From DATMGU01 sp035555315 (lineage in GTDB: Bacteria; Pseudomonadota; Alphaproteobacteria; ATCC43930; CGMCC-115725), in contig DATMGU010000040.1 of the NCBI GenBank assembly GCA_035555315.1, positions 1 to 64,000 on the forward strand: a stretch of 64,000 nucleotides of DNA, in the 5' to 3' direction. Shown here piece by piece: positions 1-7,067 of the stretch. The translations under genes and the position numbers were made by a program. The notes below the pieces were generated by a model, which was not told the origin of the DNA, did not search any database, and saw nothing but the letters and a program-made list of their open reading frames with translations. The first letter of the stretch is position 1. Every line of letters begins with the position of its first letter.

Positions 1-1
1 C

Positions 2-358
2 GCCGTGCATGATTTCGGCTGGTCCCGCTCCCGCATCGACCCGACGCTCGTGACCGATGCCGAGCGGGCGGACAACCCACCGGCGCGGCAGGCTGTCGTG
101 ATGGACAGCCCGAACGGCAAGGCCCTGTATCTCGGGGCCCACGCCCGCTTTATCGAGGGTATGGACGAGGCCGACAGCCGGGCGCTGATCGACCGGCTGA
201 TCGCCTTCGGCACGCAGGAGCGGTTCGTCTATAGCCATCGCTGGGCGTCGAATGACCTCATTCTTTGGGACAACCGGGCTGTGCTGCACCGCGCGACGCC
301 CTTCCAGAGCACAAACGAACGCCGTCACATGGTCCGCACCACGGTGGCCGGCGCGTAG
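2..358 (+). CDS. TauD/TfdA-family 2-oxoglutarate dioxygenase, C-terminal part
   Basis: This is the 3' end of a gene that begins left of the window. The visible ~118 residues match the C-terminal region of Fe(II)/2-oxoglutarate-dependent dioxygenases of the TauD/TfdA family. The segment RWASNDLILWDNRAVLHRAT is followed by ERRHMVRTTVAG; in this family that region supplies the distal iron-binding His (LHRAT) and the Arg that binds 2-oxoglutarate (RRHMVRT). These enzymes hydroxylate substrates such as taurine, sulfonates or 2,4-D in the cytoplasm; the substrate here cannot be read from the fragment. A GTG at position 5 is open to the left in frame, so it is probably not the true start. About 100 bp downstream the base composition changes abruptly to AT-rich. 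Confidence 0.85.
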   Translation, partial: AVHDFGWSRSRIDPTLVTDAERADNPPARQAVVMDSPNGKALYLGAHARFIEGMDEADSRALIDRLIAFGTQERFVYSHRWASNDLILWDNRAVLHRATPFQSTNERRHMVRTTVAGA

Positions 359-400
359 CCCAAGCTGCCCACCGCCACCGCACAAGCCGCGGCGTCGGAC

Positions 401-478
401 ATGGCCGAAAGGGACGACACGATGGACGCCGATCTTCGCGACGCTGCCAAGGAAAATATAGGTCCAATTGTATACTAG
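401..478 (+). other. Short ORF crossing the GC-rich/AT-rich boundary
   Basis: A 25-codon reading frame starts at an ATG at 401 and ends with TAG at 476-478. Its first two thirds are GC-rich and typical of the surrounding genome (MAERDDTMDADLRDAAKEN), and its end is AT-rich. The composition switch inside the frame would fit a gene whose 3' end was replaced by the AT-rich insert that follows, but the frame is too short to recognise and may simply be non-coding. Confidence 0.2.
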
Positions 479-480
479 GT

Positions 481-503
481 CCCTTTGTCTCCCCTTTGTC
501 TCC
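481..503. repeat. Tandem 12-mer at left edge of AT-rich insert
   Basis: CCCTTTGTCTCC occurs twice with a period of 11 (481-492 and 492-503), just downstream of the composition break and before the end of the MltR-like gene. Confidence 0.8.
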
Positions 504-515
504 TATACGTCCATG

Positions 516-1067
516 CTAACGCTCATTCGTCCATGGTGCATGTTTTGCCCTATCTGCCATCAACCAAAGAAGGCACATCTTCAAATTAACAACAAAAACA
601 TCTGACTTTCGCTTTATTTTTTCTATCTTGTGTTTTTTAGCTTCTGGCCCAAAAATCTGCATATAGTGCGTCTGATTTATGTGCAAAGTAAGCTTACCGA
701 ACGCCCTTATAAAATCCTTGTTTTTTGATTCGAAATGCATATCAAGATCATGGGCAAATGAATTGCGAATTTTACACAAGCCATGAGCGGTATTTCTAAA
801 CGCCTCGTCGTACATATAGAGCTGGAAACCAAGATCTATTTTCGGTCCCAGATTTCCAAGTGAATTACCTACGTCAAACAGCTTTTTATTTATGTCACTC
901 TTGCCTTCCGTGGGACGAAAGCGAAGCTCTAGGGCGATCCGCAGACTCTGATCTAGAATAGCTCCACCAACAATAGCAACAACTCGCTCGGAACGCTTAC
1001 CTGTCGTTAGCTCCCTTATCGCCTTGTATTGCGGTTCATTCATCATTGCCCAAACCATACGGAACAT
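516..1067 (-). CDS. MltR-like (mannitol repressor-like) protein in AT-rich DNA
   Basis: A 183-aa protein resembling the MltR family. It has a leading helix with AIVGGAILDQSLRIALELRF (about residues 32-51), then LFDVGNSLGNLGPKIDLGF (about 65-83), then KIRNSFAHDLD, which corresponds to the family's conserved IRNxFAH motif. MltR proteins lack a recognisable DNA-binding fold; the family name comes from the mannitol operon of enterobacteria and a repressor role should not be assumed. Codon use is clearly different from neighbours (many AAA, TTT, ATA codons) and the gene is surrounded by AT-rich non-coding DNA, which points to horizontal acquisition. No partner gene is adjacent. The family call rests on motif recognition only. 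Confidence 0.55.
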   Translation of the reverse strand: MFRMVWAMMNEPQYKAIRELTTGKRSERVVAIVGGAILDQSLRIALELRFRPTEGKSDINKKLFDVGNSLGNLGPKIDLGFQLYMYDEAFRNTAHGLCKIRNSFAHDLDMHFESKNKDFIRAFGKLTLHINQTHYMQIFGPEAKKHKIEKIKRKSDVFVVNLKMCLLWLMADRAKHAPWTNER

Positions 1068-1390
1068 CTCAAATTTGGTTGGATTAAATTTCTAAAGCTG
1101 TGACTAGCCACGATCCCCACACGCCGAATTCCGACAGTATCGGCTTTCCGATCCAAAACTGTACTTCTCTAATGCTCCACTTGTATATGGGCAACCCTCG
1201 GGCGATCGGAAACTCTCTTGCCCGAGCAACACATAAGAATTTGTCGATGTAGGACTGAGCTATGCTTCAGACCCGACTGGGTAATAGCCAACCGAGTCGA
1301 GCCTCTCCTCCAATGATAGGGCAGTTGCGACCACTCCCGTTTGATGCTCGACTACCGCCCAGAAGCCCTGGCCGAAAACGGAGTCGCGGA
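1068..1390. other. Non-coding interval, right half of AT-rich insert
   Basis: No convincing gene. The left 250 bp are AT-rich like the MltR-like gene, and GC-rich composition resumes near 1310. There is an inverted repeat CTCGGGC (1197-1203) / GCCCGAG (1220-1226) with a 16-nt loop and no T-tract. The DNA should contain the promoter of the MltR-like gene (reading left) and of the monooxygenase (reading right), but I cannot identify clear -35/-10 pairs. Confidence 0.5.
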
Positions 1391-2641
1391 ATGAAGGTGC
1401 TGATCGTCGGCGGCGGAATCGGCGGGTTGGCCGCCGCGTTGTGCCTGCACCGCCGTGGCATCGACTGCGCGCTGTACGAACAGTCGGAAACCATCCGGGA
1501 GCTGGGCGTCGGCATCAATACCCTGCCCCATGCGATCGGTGTCCTGGCGGAGCTGGGGCTGCTGGAGCGGCTCGACGCGGTCGGCATCCGCACCGGCGAG
1601 CTGATCTATATGAACCGCTTCGGGCAGGAGATCCTGCGCGAGAAGCGAGGCATGGCGGCGGGCCATCCGGTGCCGCAATTCTCGATCCATCGCGGCCGGC
1701 TGCAGGGCGTGCTGCACGAAGCCGTCCTCGAACGGCTGGGGCCCGGCGCCATCCATACCGGGCATCGCCTGGTCGCGGTCGAGCAGGATGCCGGGGGCGT
1801 CGCCGCCCGCTTCGTCGGCCGCCGGGAGGGCGGCGAGCGGCAGGGCAGCGAGACCGCCATCCGGGGCGACATGCTGGTCGCGGCGGACGGTATTCATTCC
1901 GCCGTGCGCGCCGGCCTGTTCCCGGATGAGGGGCCGCCGAACTGGAACGGCATCATGCTGTGGCGGGGGGCCACGGAATGGCCGGGCTTCCTGACCGGGC
2001 AATCCATGGTGGTGGCCGGCGGCATGGCCGCCAAGCTGGTGCTGTATCCGATCTCCAACCAGGCGGCACCGGGACACCAATTGATGAACTGGGCGATCGC
2101 GGCGCAGCTCGGCACCGCCAACACGGCACCACCCCGGCGCGAGGATTGGAGCCGTGCCGGGCGGCTCGACGATTTCATGCCGTTCATCGAGCGCTTCACC
2201 ATGCCGCTGCTGGACCTGAAGGCGCTGATCGCGGCCACGCCGGACTTCTACGAATACCCGATGTGCGACCGCGATCCGCTGCCGCGCTGGTCGCACGGCC
2301 GGGTGACGCTGCTGGGCGATGCCGCCCATCCGATGTATCCGGTCGGCTCGAACGGCGCCTCCCAGGCGATCCTCGACGCGGCGGCGCTGGCGGATTGCCT
2401 CGCCGACACCGCCGACCCGGTGGCGGCGCTCCAAGCCTATGACGCGGAGCGGCGGCCGAAAACCGCGGAAATCGTGCGCACCAACCGGCTGGGCGGGCCG
2501 GAGCGGGTGATCGACGTGGTCGAGGAACGGGCACCCGAGGGGTTCGAGCGGATCGAGGATGTCATCCCGCCCGATGAACTGACCGCGATCATGCTGGGCT
2601 ATGCCCGGCTCGCGGGCTTCGCCGTCGCGAAAAGCGCCTGA
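1391..2641 (+). CDS. PhzS-like FAD-dependent monooxygenase
   Basis: A class A flavoprotein monooxygenase of 416 aa. It opens with the FAD dinucleotide fold MKVLIVGGGIGGLAAALCLH, followed by GVGIN (about 42-46), the SIHRGRLQ segment, the second FAD motif VAADGIHSAVR, and the GDAAHPMYPVGSNGASQAIL motif at about residues 310-330. This set, with YPMCDRDPLPRW ahead of the GD motif, resembles Pseudomonas PhzS and its 'flavin-dependent oxidoreductase' relatives more than plain salicylate hydroxylases. Such enzymes hydroxylate aromatic or N-heteroaromatic acids using NAD(P)H and O2. ATG 1391 was chosen because the Rossmann fold begins there; the open upstream extension is low-complexity. Substrate unknown. 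Neighbours are a cupin and a periplasmic binding protein, suggesting small-molecule catabolism. Confidence 0.85.
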   Translation: MKVLIVGGGIGGLAAALCLHRRGIDCALYEQSETIRELGVGINTLPHAIGVLAELGLLERLDAVGIRTGELIYMNRFGQEILREKRGMAAGHPVPQFSIHRGRLQGVLHEAVLERLGPGAIHTGHRLVAVEQDAGGVAARFVGRREGGERQGSETAIRGDMLVAADGIHSAVRAGLFPDEGPPNWNGIMLWRGATEWPGFLTGQSMVVAGGMAAKLVLYPISNQAAPGHQLMNWAIAAQLGTANTAPPRREDWSRAGRLDDFMPFIERFTMPLLDLKALIAATPDFYEYPMCDRDPLPRWSHGRVTLLGDAAHPMYPVGSNGASQAILDAAALADCLADTADPVAALQAYDAERRPKTAEIVRTNRLGGPERVIDVVEERAPEGFERIEDVIPPDELTAIMLGYARLAGFAVAKSA

Positions 2642-2665
2642 CGCTCTTACTCCGGCGCCTCATCC

Positions 2666-3106
2666 TCACGCCGGCGGCGGCAGGAAATGGACGTCATGCT
2701 CGGCGGCGATGCGCACCACCTCGGCCGGGTCCGGCACGTTGTGGATCCGCTCGAACAACTGGCGGAGCCGCTGGGCCGGCGATACCCAGAAAAAGCAATG
2801 CACGGGGCTGTCGGTCTTGTTGAAGATGCCGTGCGGCAGGCCCATCGGCAGACGGATCAGGTCGCCCGCCCGGGCCTGCATCTCGCGGCCGTCGATCAGC
2901 AGGTCGAAGCGGCCCTCGATCATCAGGATGAATTCTTCCTGGGTCGGGTGGACGTGCGGCGGCACGAAGGTGCCGGGCGGAAACACCGCGTCCCAGGCCA
3001 TGGAATTCTCGGAATGCTGTTTCAGCGTATAAGTCTGGCCGAGGATGCTCCAAATGGCACCGTCGAGCGCTTCCTTGGCGGGGGTTACACCGGGGGACAT
3101 GGTCAT
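2666..3106 (-). CDS. Single-domain cupin
   Basis: A 146-aa cupin. The metal-binding motif 1 is visible as PPHVHPTQEEFILMIEGRF (about residues 42-60) and motif 2 as DLIRLPMGLPHGIF (about 76-89), giving the usual His/His/Glu/His ligand set. Cupins of this size act as dioxygenases, isomerases or small-molecule sensors, and the sequence does not decide which. It is convergent with the monooxygenase (24 bp between stops) and divergent from the binding-protein gene at 3249. ATG 3106 is used; an in-frame ATG lies five codons upstream at 3121 and another two codons downstream, so the start is uncertain by a few residues. Confidence 0.8.
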   Translation of the reverse strand: MTMSPGVTPAKEALDGAIWSILGQTYTLKQHSENSMAWDAVFPPGTFVPPHVHPTQEEFILMIEGRFDLLIDGREMQARAGDLIRLPMGLPHGIFNKTDSPVHCFFWVSPAQRLRQLFERIHNVPDPAEVVRIAAEHDVHFLPPPA

Positions 3107-3248
3107 CTCTTGGGGCTCCATGCGCGAAAGCAAAAGGGGCGACGGAGCGACGATACGCGACCGAGGCCCCTCAGCGGAACAGCCAACGACACGGCATAAG
3201 GCGTGCACGAGTCCGACAAACGGTTCGGAACCAAGTGGGGATGGTGAG

Positions 3249-4466
3249 ATGCGGCGATTTATCGGGATGTACTTGGCGGCCGGAGTGACGATAGCGGCCG
3301 CCGCGACGGCGCAGGCACAGATTTCCGATAATGTGGTCCGCATCGGCGTGATGAACGACATGTCCGGCCCGTTCTCCGACGTGACCGGTCCCGGCGGCGC
3401 GCTGGGTGCCCAGCTGGCGATCGAGGATTTCGGCGGCACGGTCAAAGGCGCCAAGATCGAGCTGGTCACCGGCGATCATCAGAACAAACCCGATATCGCC
3501 TCCGCCCTCGCCCGCCGCTGGTACGAGCAGGAAGGCGTCGACGCCATCGTCGAGGTCCCCGTCAGCTCCGCCGCGATCGCCGTGCTGGAGGTGTCGCGCA
3601 GCCTGGGCAAGGCGTTCCTGATCTCCGGCGGCGCGCTGTCCGATTTCACCGGCAAGATGTGCTCGCCGACCTCGGTGCATTGGGCCGATGACAGCTTCGC
3701 GCTGGCCCAGGGCAATGCCCGGGCGGTGGTCGCGAATGGCGGCAAGAGCTGGTTCTTCATCACCTCCGACTACGCGTTCGGCCGCTCGCTGGAGCGCGAC
3801 GCCAGCACCGTGGTGACCGCCGCCGGCGGCACCGTGCTGGGCGCGGTCCGCCATCCGCTGGGGACCCAGGATTTCTCCTCCTACCTGCTGCAGGCCCAGG
3901 GTTCCAAGGCGCAGGTCATCGGCCTCGCCAATGTCGCAACCGAGACGGTCAACACGATCAAGCAGGCGCACGAATTCAACATCGTGCAGGGCGGCCAAAA
4001 GCTGGCGGCCTTCCTGTTCTTCCTGAACGACGTCAAGGGGCTGGGGCTGGAAACGGCGCAGGGCCTGTATCTCAGCGCCAGCTTCTATTGGGATTACGAC
4101 GACAAGACGCGCGCCTTCGCCAAGCGCTTCTACGACCGGATCGGCAAGATGCCGAACCACGAGCAGGCGGCGAATTATTCGGCCGTGATGCATTACCTGA
4201 AGGCGATCGACGCGGCCGGCACCGATGACGCCAAGACCGTGATCAAGAAGATGAAGGAGTTGCCGGTCGACGACTTCTTCACCAAGGGCAAGACCACTAT
4301 CCGCAAGGATGGCCGGCTGATGAACGACCTGCTGCTGTTCGAGGTGAAGGCGCCATCGGAATCGACCGGCCCCTGGGACCTCTACAAGGTCGTGAAGCGC
4401 CTGCCCGCGACGGAGATCTACCGGCCGATAGAACAGAGCGAGTGCCCGATCCTCGACCAGATGTGA
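3249..4466 (+). CDS. ABC transporter substrate-binding protein, Leu/Ile/Val type
   Basis: A 405-aa periplasmic binding protein of the Peripla_BP_6 type. The first 24 residues are a signal peptide ending AAAATAQAQ, followed by VRIGVMNDMSGPFSDVTGPG, the usual start of the LivJ-like fold. The sequence KSWFFITSDYAFGRSLERDA marks the second lobe. It delivers a ligand to a branched-chain-type ABC permease; ligands in this family range from amino acids to amides and aromatic acids. A GGTGAG stretch precedes ATG 3249, supporting that start over the longer open frame. No permease or ATPase gene is next to it. It is the same length as, and clearly paralogous to, the binding protein at 22610-23827 (shared GKSWFF, DYAFG, RHPL, DFSS). 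Confidence 0.92.
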   Translation: MRRFIGMYLAAGVTIAAAATAQAQISDNVVRIGVMNDMSGPFSDVTGPGGALGAQLAIEDFGGTVKGAKIELVTGDHQNKPDIASALARRWYEQEGVDAIVEVPVSSAAIAVLEVSRSLGKAFLISGGALSDFTGKMCSPTSVHWADDSFALAQGNARAVVANGGKSWFFITSDYAFGRSLERDASTVVTAAGGTVLGAVRHPLGTQDFSSYLLQAQGSKAQVIGLANVATETVNTIKQAHEFNIVQGGQKLAAFLFFLNDVKGLGLETAQGLYLSASFYWDYDDKTRAFAKRFYDRIGKMPNHEQAANYSAVMHYLKAIDAAGTDDAKTVIKKMKELPVDDFFTKGKTTIRKDGRLMNDLLLFEVKAPSESTGPWDLYKVVKRLPATEIYRPIEQSECPILDQM

Positions 4467-4479
4467 CGGACGGCTCTCC

Positions 4480-4511
4480 CTTCATCAGGGCGGGGCTTCA
4501 TCAGGGCGGGG
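4480..4511. repeat. Tandem duplication, 16-bp period
   Basis: CTTCATCAGGGCGGGG is present twice head to tail (4480-4495 and 4496-4511), 14 bp after the stop codon of the binding-protein gene. Confidence 0.9.
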
Positions 4512-4512
4512 C

Positions 4513-4544
4513 TGGCACAACCCTCCCATCAGGGATATTATCCC
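4513..4544 (+). promoter_or_regulatory. Toxin-antitoxin promoter with perfect operator palindrome
   Basis: GGGATA-T-TATCCC (4532-4544) is a perfect 13-bp palindrome ending 3 bp before the antitoxin ATG at 4548. It contains a -10-like TATTAT (4536-4541), and a weak -35-like TGGCAC sits at 4513-4518 with a 17-bp spacer. If this promoter is real, transcription would begin at or next to the ATG, giving a leaderless mRNA, and the palindrome is where an autoregulating antitoxin would be expected to bind. Both statements are inference from sequence. Confidence 0.5.
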
Positions 4545-4547
4545 GCT

Positions 4548-4790
4548 ATGCGAACGACGATTGACCGTATCGAGGCGGGCAAGCTTCTCCCCGCCGATGA
4601 ACTGGCCCGGCTCGGCCTCACGCCGCGCCGGTTGCTTCGCGTCGTGCTGGAAACCGTCGATACCGAGGACGACGAAATCAGCATCACCGCGATGAACGCA
4701 CACGGCGGAGCCTTTGCCCACCTTGCCGAAGAACCCGACCTCTACAGTGACGCCGACCTTGTCGAACGCAATGAGGTTTTCGGCCGGTGA
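4548..4790 (+). CDS. Putative antitoxin of MazF-type pair
   Basis: An 80-aa acidic protein whose stop codon lies 20 bp inside the following MazF-like gene. That overlap, its size and its position upstream of the toxin make it a type II antitoxin by context. I do not recognise a MazE/AbrB, RHH or Phd fold with confidence; the first 35 residues (LPADELARLGLTPRRLLRVV) could be the DNA-binding part, and the acidic C-terminal half would wrap the toxin. No Shine-Dalgarno is obvious, consistent with leaderless translation from the palindromic promoter just upstream. Confidence 0.65.
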   Translation: MRTTIDRIEAGKLLPADELARLGLTPRRLLRVVLETVDTEDDEISITAMNAHGGAFAHLAEEPDLYSDADLVERNEVFGR

Positions 4791-5097
4791 TGTGCTTCTT
4801 GCGCGCTTCCCCTACACCGATCTAACGGCCGACAAGCGGCGGCCCGTTGTCGTCCTGTCCGTGGATAACGATGGCGAGGACGTCATTGTTTGCGCCATCA
4901 CATCCAGACCGCACAGCGGCCCATACGACATCCCCGTTTCTGCCAGCCACGCCACCGGGCTGAAAATTCCCTCAACAGTTCAATTCGACAAGATCGCCAC
5001 CTTGGCGAAATCGGTCATCGCGGGGCGTATCGGTTCCATGCCGTCGGAGTTCATGGCCGCCCACAAGCCGCTCCTGTTGCGTGTGCTCGGGCTGTAG
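4771..5097 (+). CDS. MazF/PemK-family endoribonuclease toxin
   Basis: A 108-aa protein with the PemK/MazF beta-barrel pattern: GDVLLARFPYTD at residues 6-17, KRRPVVVLSVDN at about 22-33, the ITSRPHSGPYDIPV strand pair, and GLKIPSTVQFDKIATLAKSVI, which carries the conserved S/T and the IATL segment. These toxins cleave mRNA at short sequences when the antitoxin is degraded. ATG 4771 lies inside the antitoxin gene (20-bp overlap), typical of translational coupling in such operons. An in-frame upstream start at 4714 would add 19 residues unlike the family and is rejected. Confidence 0.88.
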   Translation: MRFSAGDVLLARFPYTDLTADKRRPVVVLSVDNDGEDVIVCAITSRPHSGPYDIPVSASHATGLKIPSTVQFDKIATLAKSVIAGRIGSMPSEFMAAHKPLLLRVLGL

Positions 5098-5159
5098 CAG
5101 CCCAGGCGGGCGGCGCTCAAACGCTCGCACACCTCAACATCGGCCGATTCCCGTTAAGA

Positions 5160-5474
5160 TCAGAGCGGACCGGCGGTCCAGCGGAAGCTGGTCAGGACTT
5201 CGTGATCGAATTGGCATTCGACGGCGATGTCGCGGCGGGTGGGTGTGCCTGGTGCCACATCCTTGCGCACACCGCGCAGTTCGACCTTGGCCGTGGTCAT
5301 GACCGCCAAGGCATGTTGGTCGGTGACTTCTATATCGCTGCCGGGAAAGGCGCTTTCCATGACGTCGGCGCAGCGGTCGGGCAGGCCGACATCGACCAAT
5401 CCGCGGGTGGAGGTTCCGCAAGCGGCAAGCAGCGAGCACACAAAGGCCAAGCAGAGCACGCGATAGCACATCAT
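5160..5474 (-). CDS. Small putative lipoprotein
   Basis: A 104-aa protein with a lipoprotein signal: a hydrophobic stretch of about 10 residues and the lipobox LLAAC with Cys19 as lipidation site. The mature part (about 85 aa, two Cys near CADVM and VECQF) matches nothing I recognise. It lies 63 bp upstream of the thioredoxin/NHL gene on the same strand order (that gene ends at 5538), so it may be the last gene of that transcript. Two adjacent ATGs begin the frame. Confidence 0.65.
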   Translation of the reverse strand: MMCYRVLCLAFVCSLLAACGTSTRGLVDVGLPDRCADVMESAFPGSDIEVTDQHALAVMTTAKVELRGVRKDVAPGTPTRRDIAVECQFDHEVLTSFRWTAGPL

Positions 5475-5537
5475 ACCGGTAGTAACGCCTCGGCCGGCGA
5501 ATCGTCACATCGGCGATTTGCGCGATTTGGAACCGGC

Positions 5538-7067
5538 TCAGCGCGCCCAGGTGCGATAGGTCTTGGTGGAGGGCCGGTATTCCTCGATCCGATGATTGCC
5601 GGTATCGACCAGCAGGATACGATCCGGGCCGTCGGCGACGATCCCGGCGGGTTCCCGCGCGGGGACGCAGATCGGGTCGGTACAGGTGAAGGCGCCGCCG
5701 TCGAAATCGGCGACTTGGCCGCGCCCGAGATCGATGGCACGGATCGCGTTGTTGTAGGTATCCGCCACCAGCAAGACGCCCTCGACCTCGGCGACGCCCA
5801 GCGGATGCTGCAGCCGGGCGGTCTTGAGAGCACCGTTCACCCAGCCGAAATCGAACAAACCGGCGCCGACCAGATTGCCGATTTCCGTCGTGTCGCCCAG
5901 CGATACCGCCCGGATCGCCGAACTTTCGCTATCGGCGACGTATAGCGTGCGGCGATCGGCGCTCAAGGCAAGGCCGCTCGGCTGGGCCATGGCGGCGGTG
6001 GCGGCGTCGCCCGGCGTCAGCGCCTCCTCGCCGCTGCCGACGAAGCGGCGCACCTGACCGCTGCCGAGATCGAGCGCCCCCAACTGATGGGTGCCGGCAT
6101 TGGCGAAGTACAGCGTGGTACCGGCGACCTCCAGATCCCACGGCGAGGCGAGCGCGGTCCCCAGGGCGTCCGCCGGCTCGGTCAGCACCTTGCCGCGCTT
6201 GCCGGTGCCGGCAAGCGTCGTGATCGCCCCGCTCGCCCGGTCGATCCGGCGGATGGCGTGATTATCCGTATCGGCGACGAAGATCGCCTCGGCACTGGCG
6301 GCGACACCCTGCGGGTGATTGAACCGGGCGGTCGCCTCGGTGCCATCGACCAGGCCGGCCTCGCCGCTGCCATAGCGGTGCCGCTCGCCGCCGTCATCCC
6401 CCAGCACGACGATCTGATGGTGACCGCCATCCGCCAGCACCCACTCCTTGGTCGGGCCGGGCAAGGGCTTCAGCTTGCCCGGAAACAGGAACTTGCCCCG
6501 CGGCTCCACGGGTACCGCGAGGTCCAGACGCCGCGGCCGCAGCGAGCCGGCTTGGGCGGAGCGGTCGACCAGATCGCCGATCGCCTTCAGCGCCTGGTCC
6601 GGGTCGGGTTCGCCGGCGATCTGGCCCAGGATCGTCCCGTCGGTGTTGATCACCACCAGGGTCGGCCAGGCCTGCACGCCATAGGCCTGCCAGATCGTCA
6701 GCTTGGGATCGTGCACGATCGGGTGGCGAATCTCGTAGCGCTGGATCGCATCCGCGACACTGGCCGGATCACGCTCATTGGGAAATTTCGGCGAATGCAC
6801 GCCGATCACCGCGACCTGCTCGGGAAACCGCTCCTCGATGCGCCGCAGGGTCGGGATGATATGGATGCAGTTGATGCAGCCCTCGGTCCAGAAATCCAGG
6901 ATCACCACCCGGCCGCGCAGGCTGTCGATCGGCAAGGGCGCCGGGACGTTGAACCATTGCAAGCCCGGCCGATCGATTTCCGGCGCGGTCGCCTCACCGG
7001 CGAAACCCTGTCGTGTGGCCATGAGAAACACCCAGCCGAAGACGAGAAGAATACCGCGCGCCGTCAC
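5538..7067 (-). CDS. Exported thioredoxin-fold / NHL beta-propeller protein (NHLRC2-like)
   Basis: A 509-aa protein with an N-terminal signal peptide ending near GFAGEA. A thioredoxin-like domain follows (about 40-185), with the redox motif C64-I-N-C67 in LDFWTEGCINCIHIIPTL and a cis-Pro region AWPTLVV. After a linker come NHL repeats forming a beta-propeller (about 215-500), seen as recurring VADTDNHAIRRID, VADSESSAIRAV and LVADTYNNAIRAID blades. The architecture is that of NHLRC2-like proteins; the role in bacteria is not known to me, but an envelope thiol function is plausible. The GTG start (7067) overlaps the TGA of the upstream decarboxylase as GTGA, so the two are co-translated. Confidence 0.85.
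   Translation of the reverse strand: MTARGILLVFGWVFLMATRQGFAGEATAPEIDRPGLQWFNVPAPLPIDSLRGRVVILDFWTEGCINCIHIIPTLRRIEERFPEQVAVIGVHSPKFPNERDPASVADAIQRYEIRHPIVHDPKLTIWQAYGVQAWPTLVVINTDGTILGQIAGEPDPDQALKAIGDLVDRSAQAGSLRPRRLDLAVPVEPRGKFLFPGKLKPLPGPTKEWVLADGGHHQIVVLGDDGGERHRYGSGEAGLVDGTEATARFNHPQGVAASAEAIFVADTDNHAIRRIDRASGAITTLAGTGKRGKVLTEPADALGTALASPWDLEVAGTTLYFANAGTHQLGALDLGSGQVRRFVGSGEEALTPGDAATAAMAQPSGLALSADRRTLYVADSESSAIRAVSLGDTTEIGNLVGAGLFDFGWVNGALKTARLQHPLGVAEVEGVLLVADTYNNAIRAIDLGRGQVADFDGGAFTCTDPICVPAREPAGIVADGPDRILLVDTGNHRIEEYRPSTKTYRTWAR

Noticed and set aside
1352..2434. Open frame antisense to the PhzS-like monooxygenase
   Set aside because: Shadow of a real gene with all FAD motifs in the other frame; translation is low-complexity.
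4513..4518. TGGCAC as a sigma-54 -24 element before the toxin-antitoxin operon
   Set aside because: No TTGC-type -12 element at the required 5-bp distance; the sigma-70-like reading fits better.
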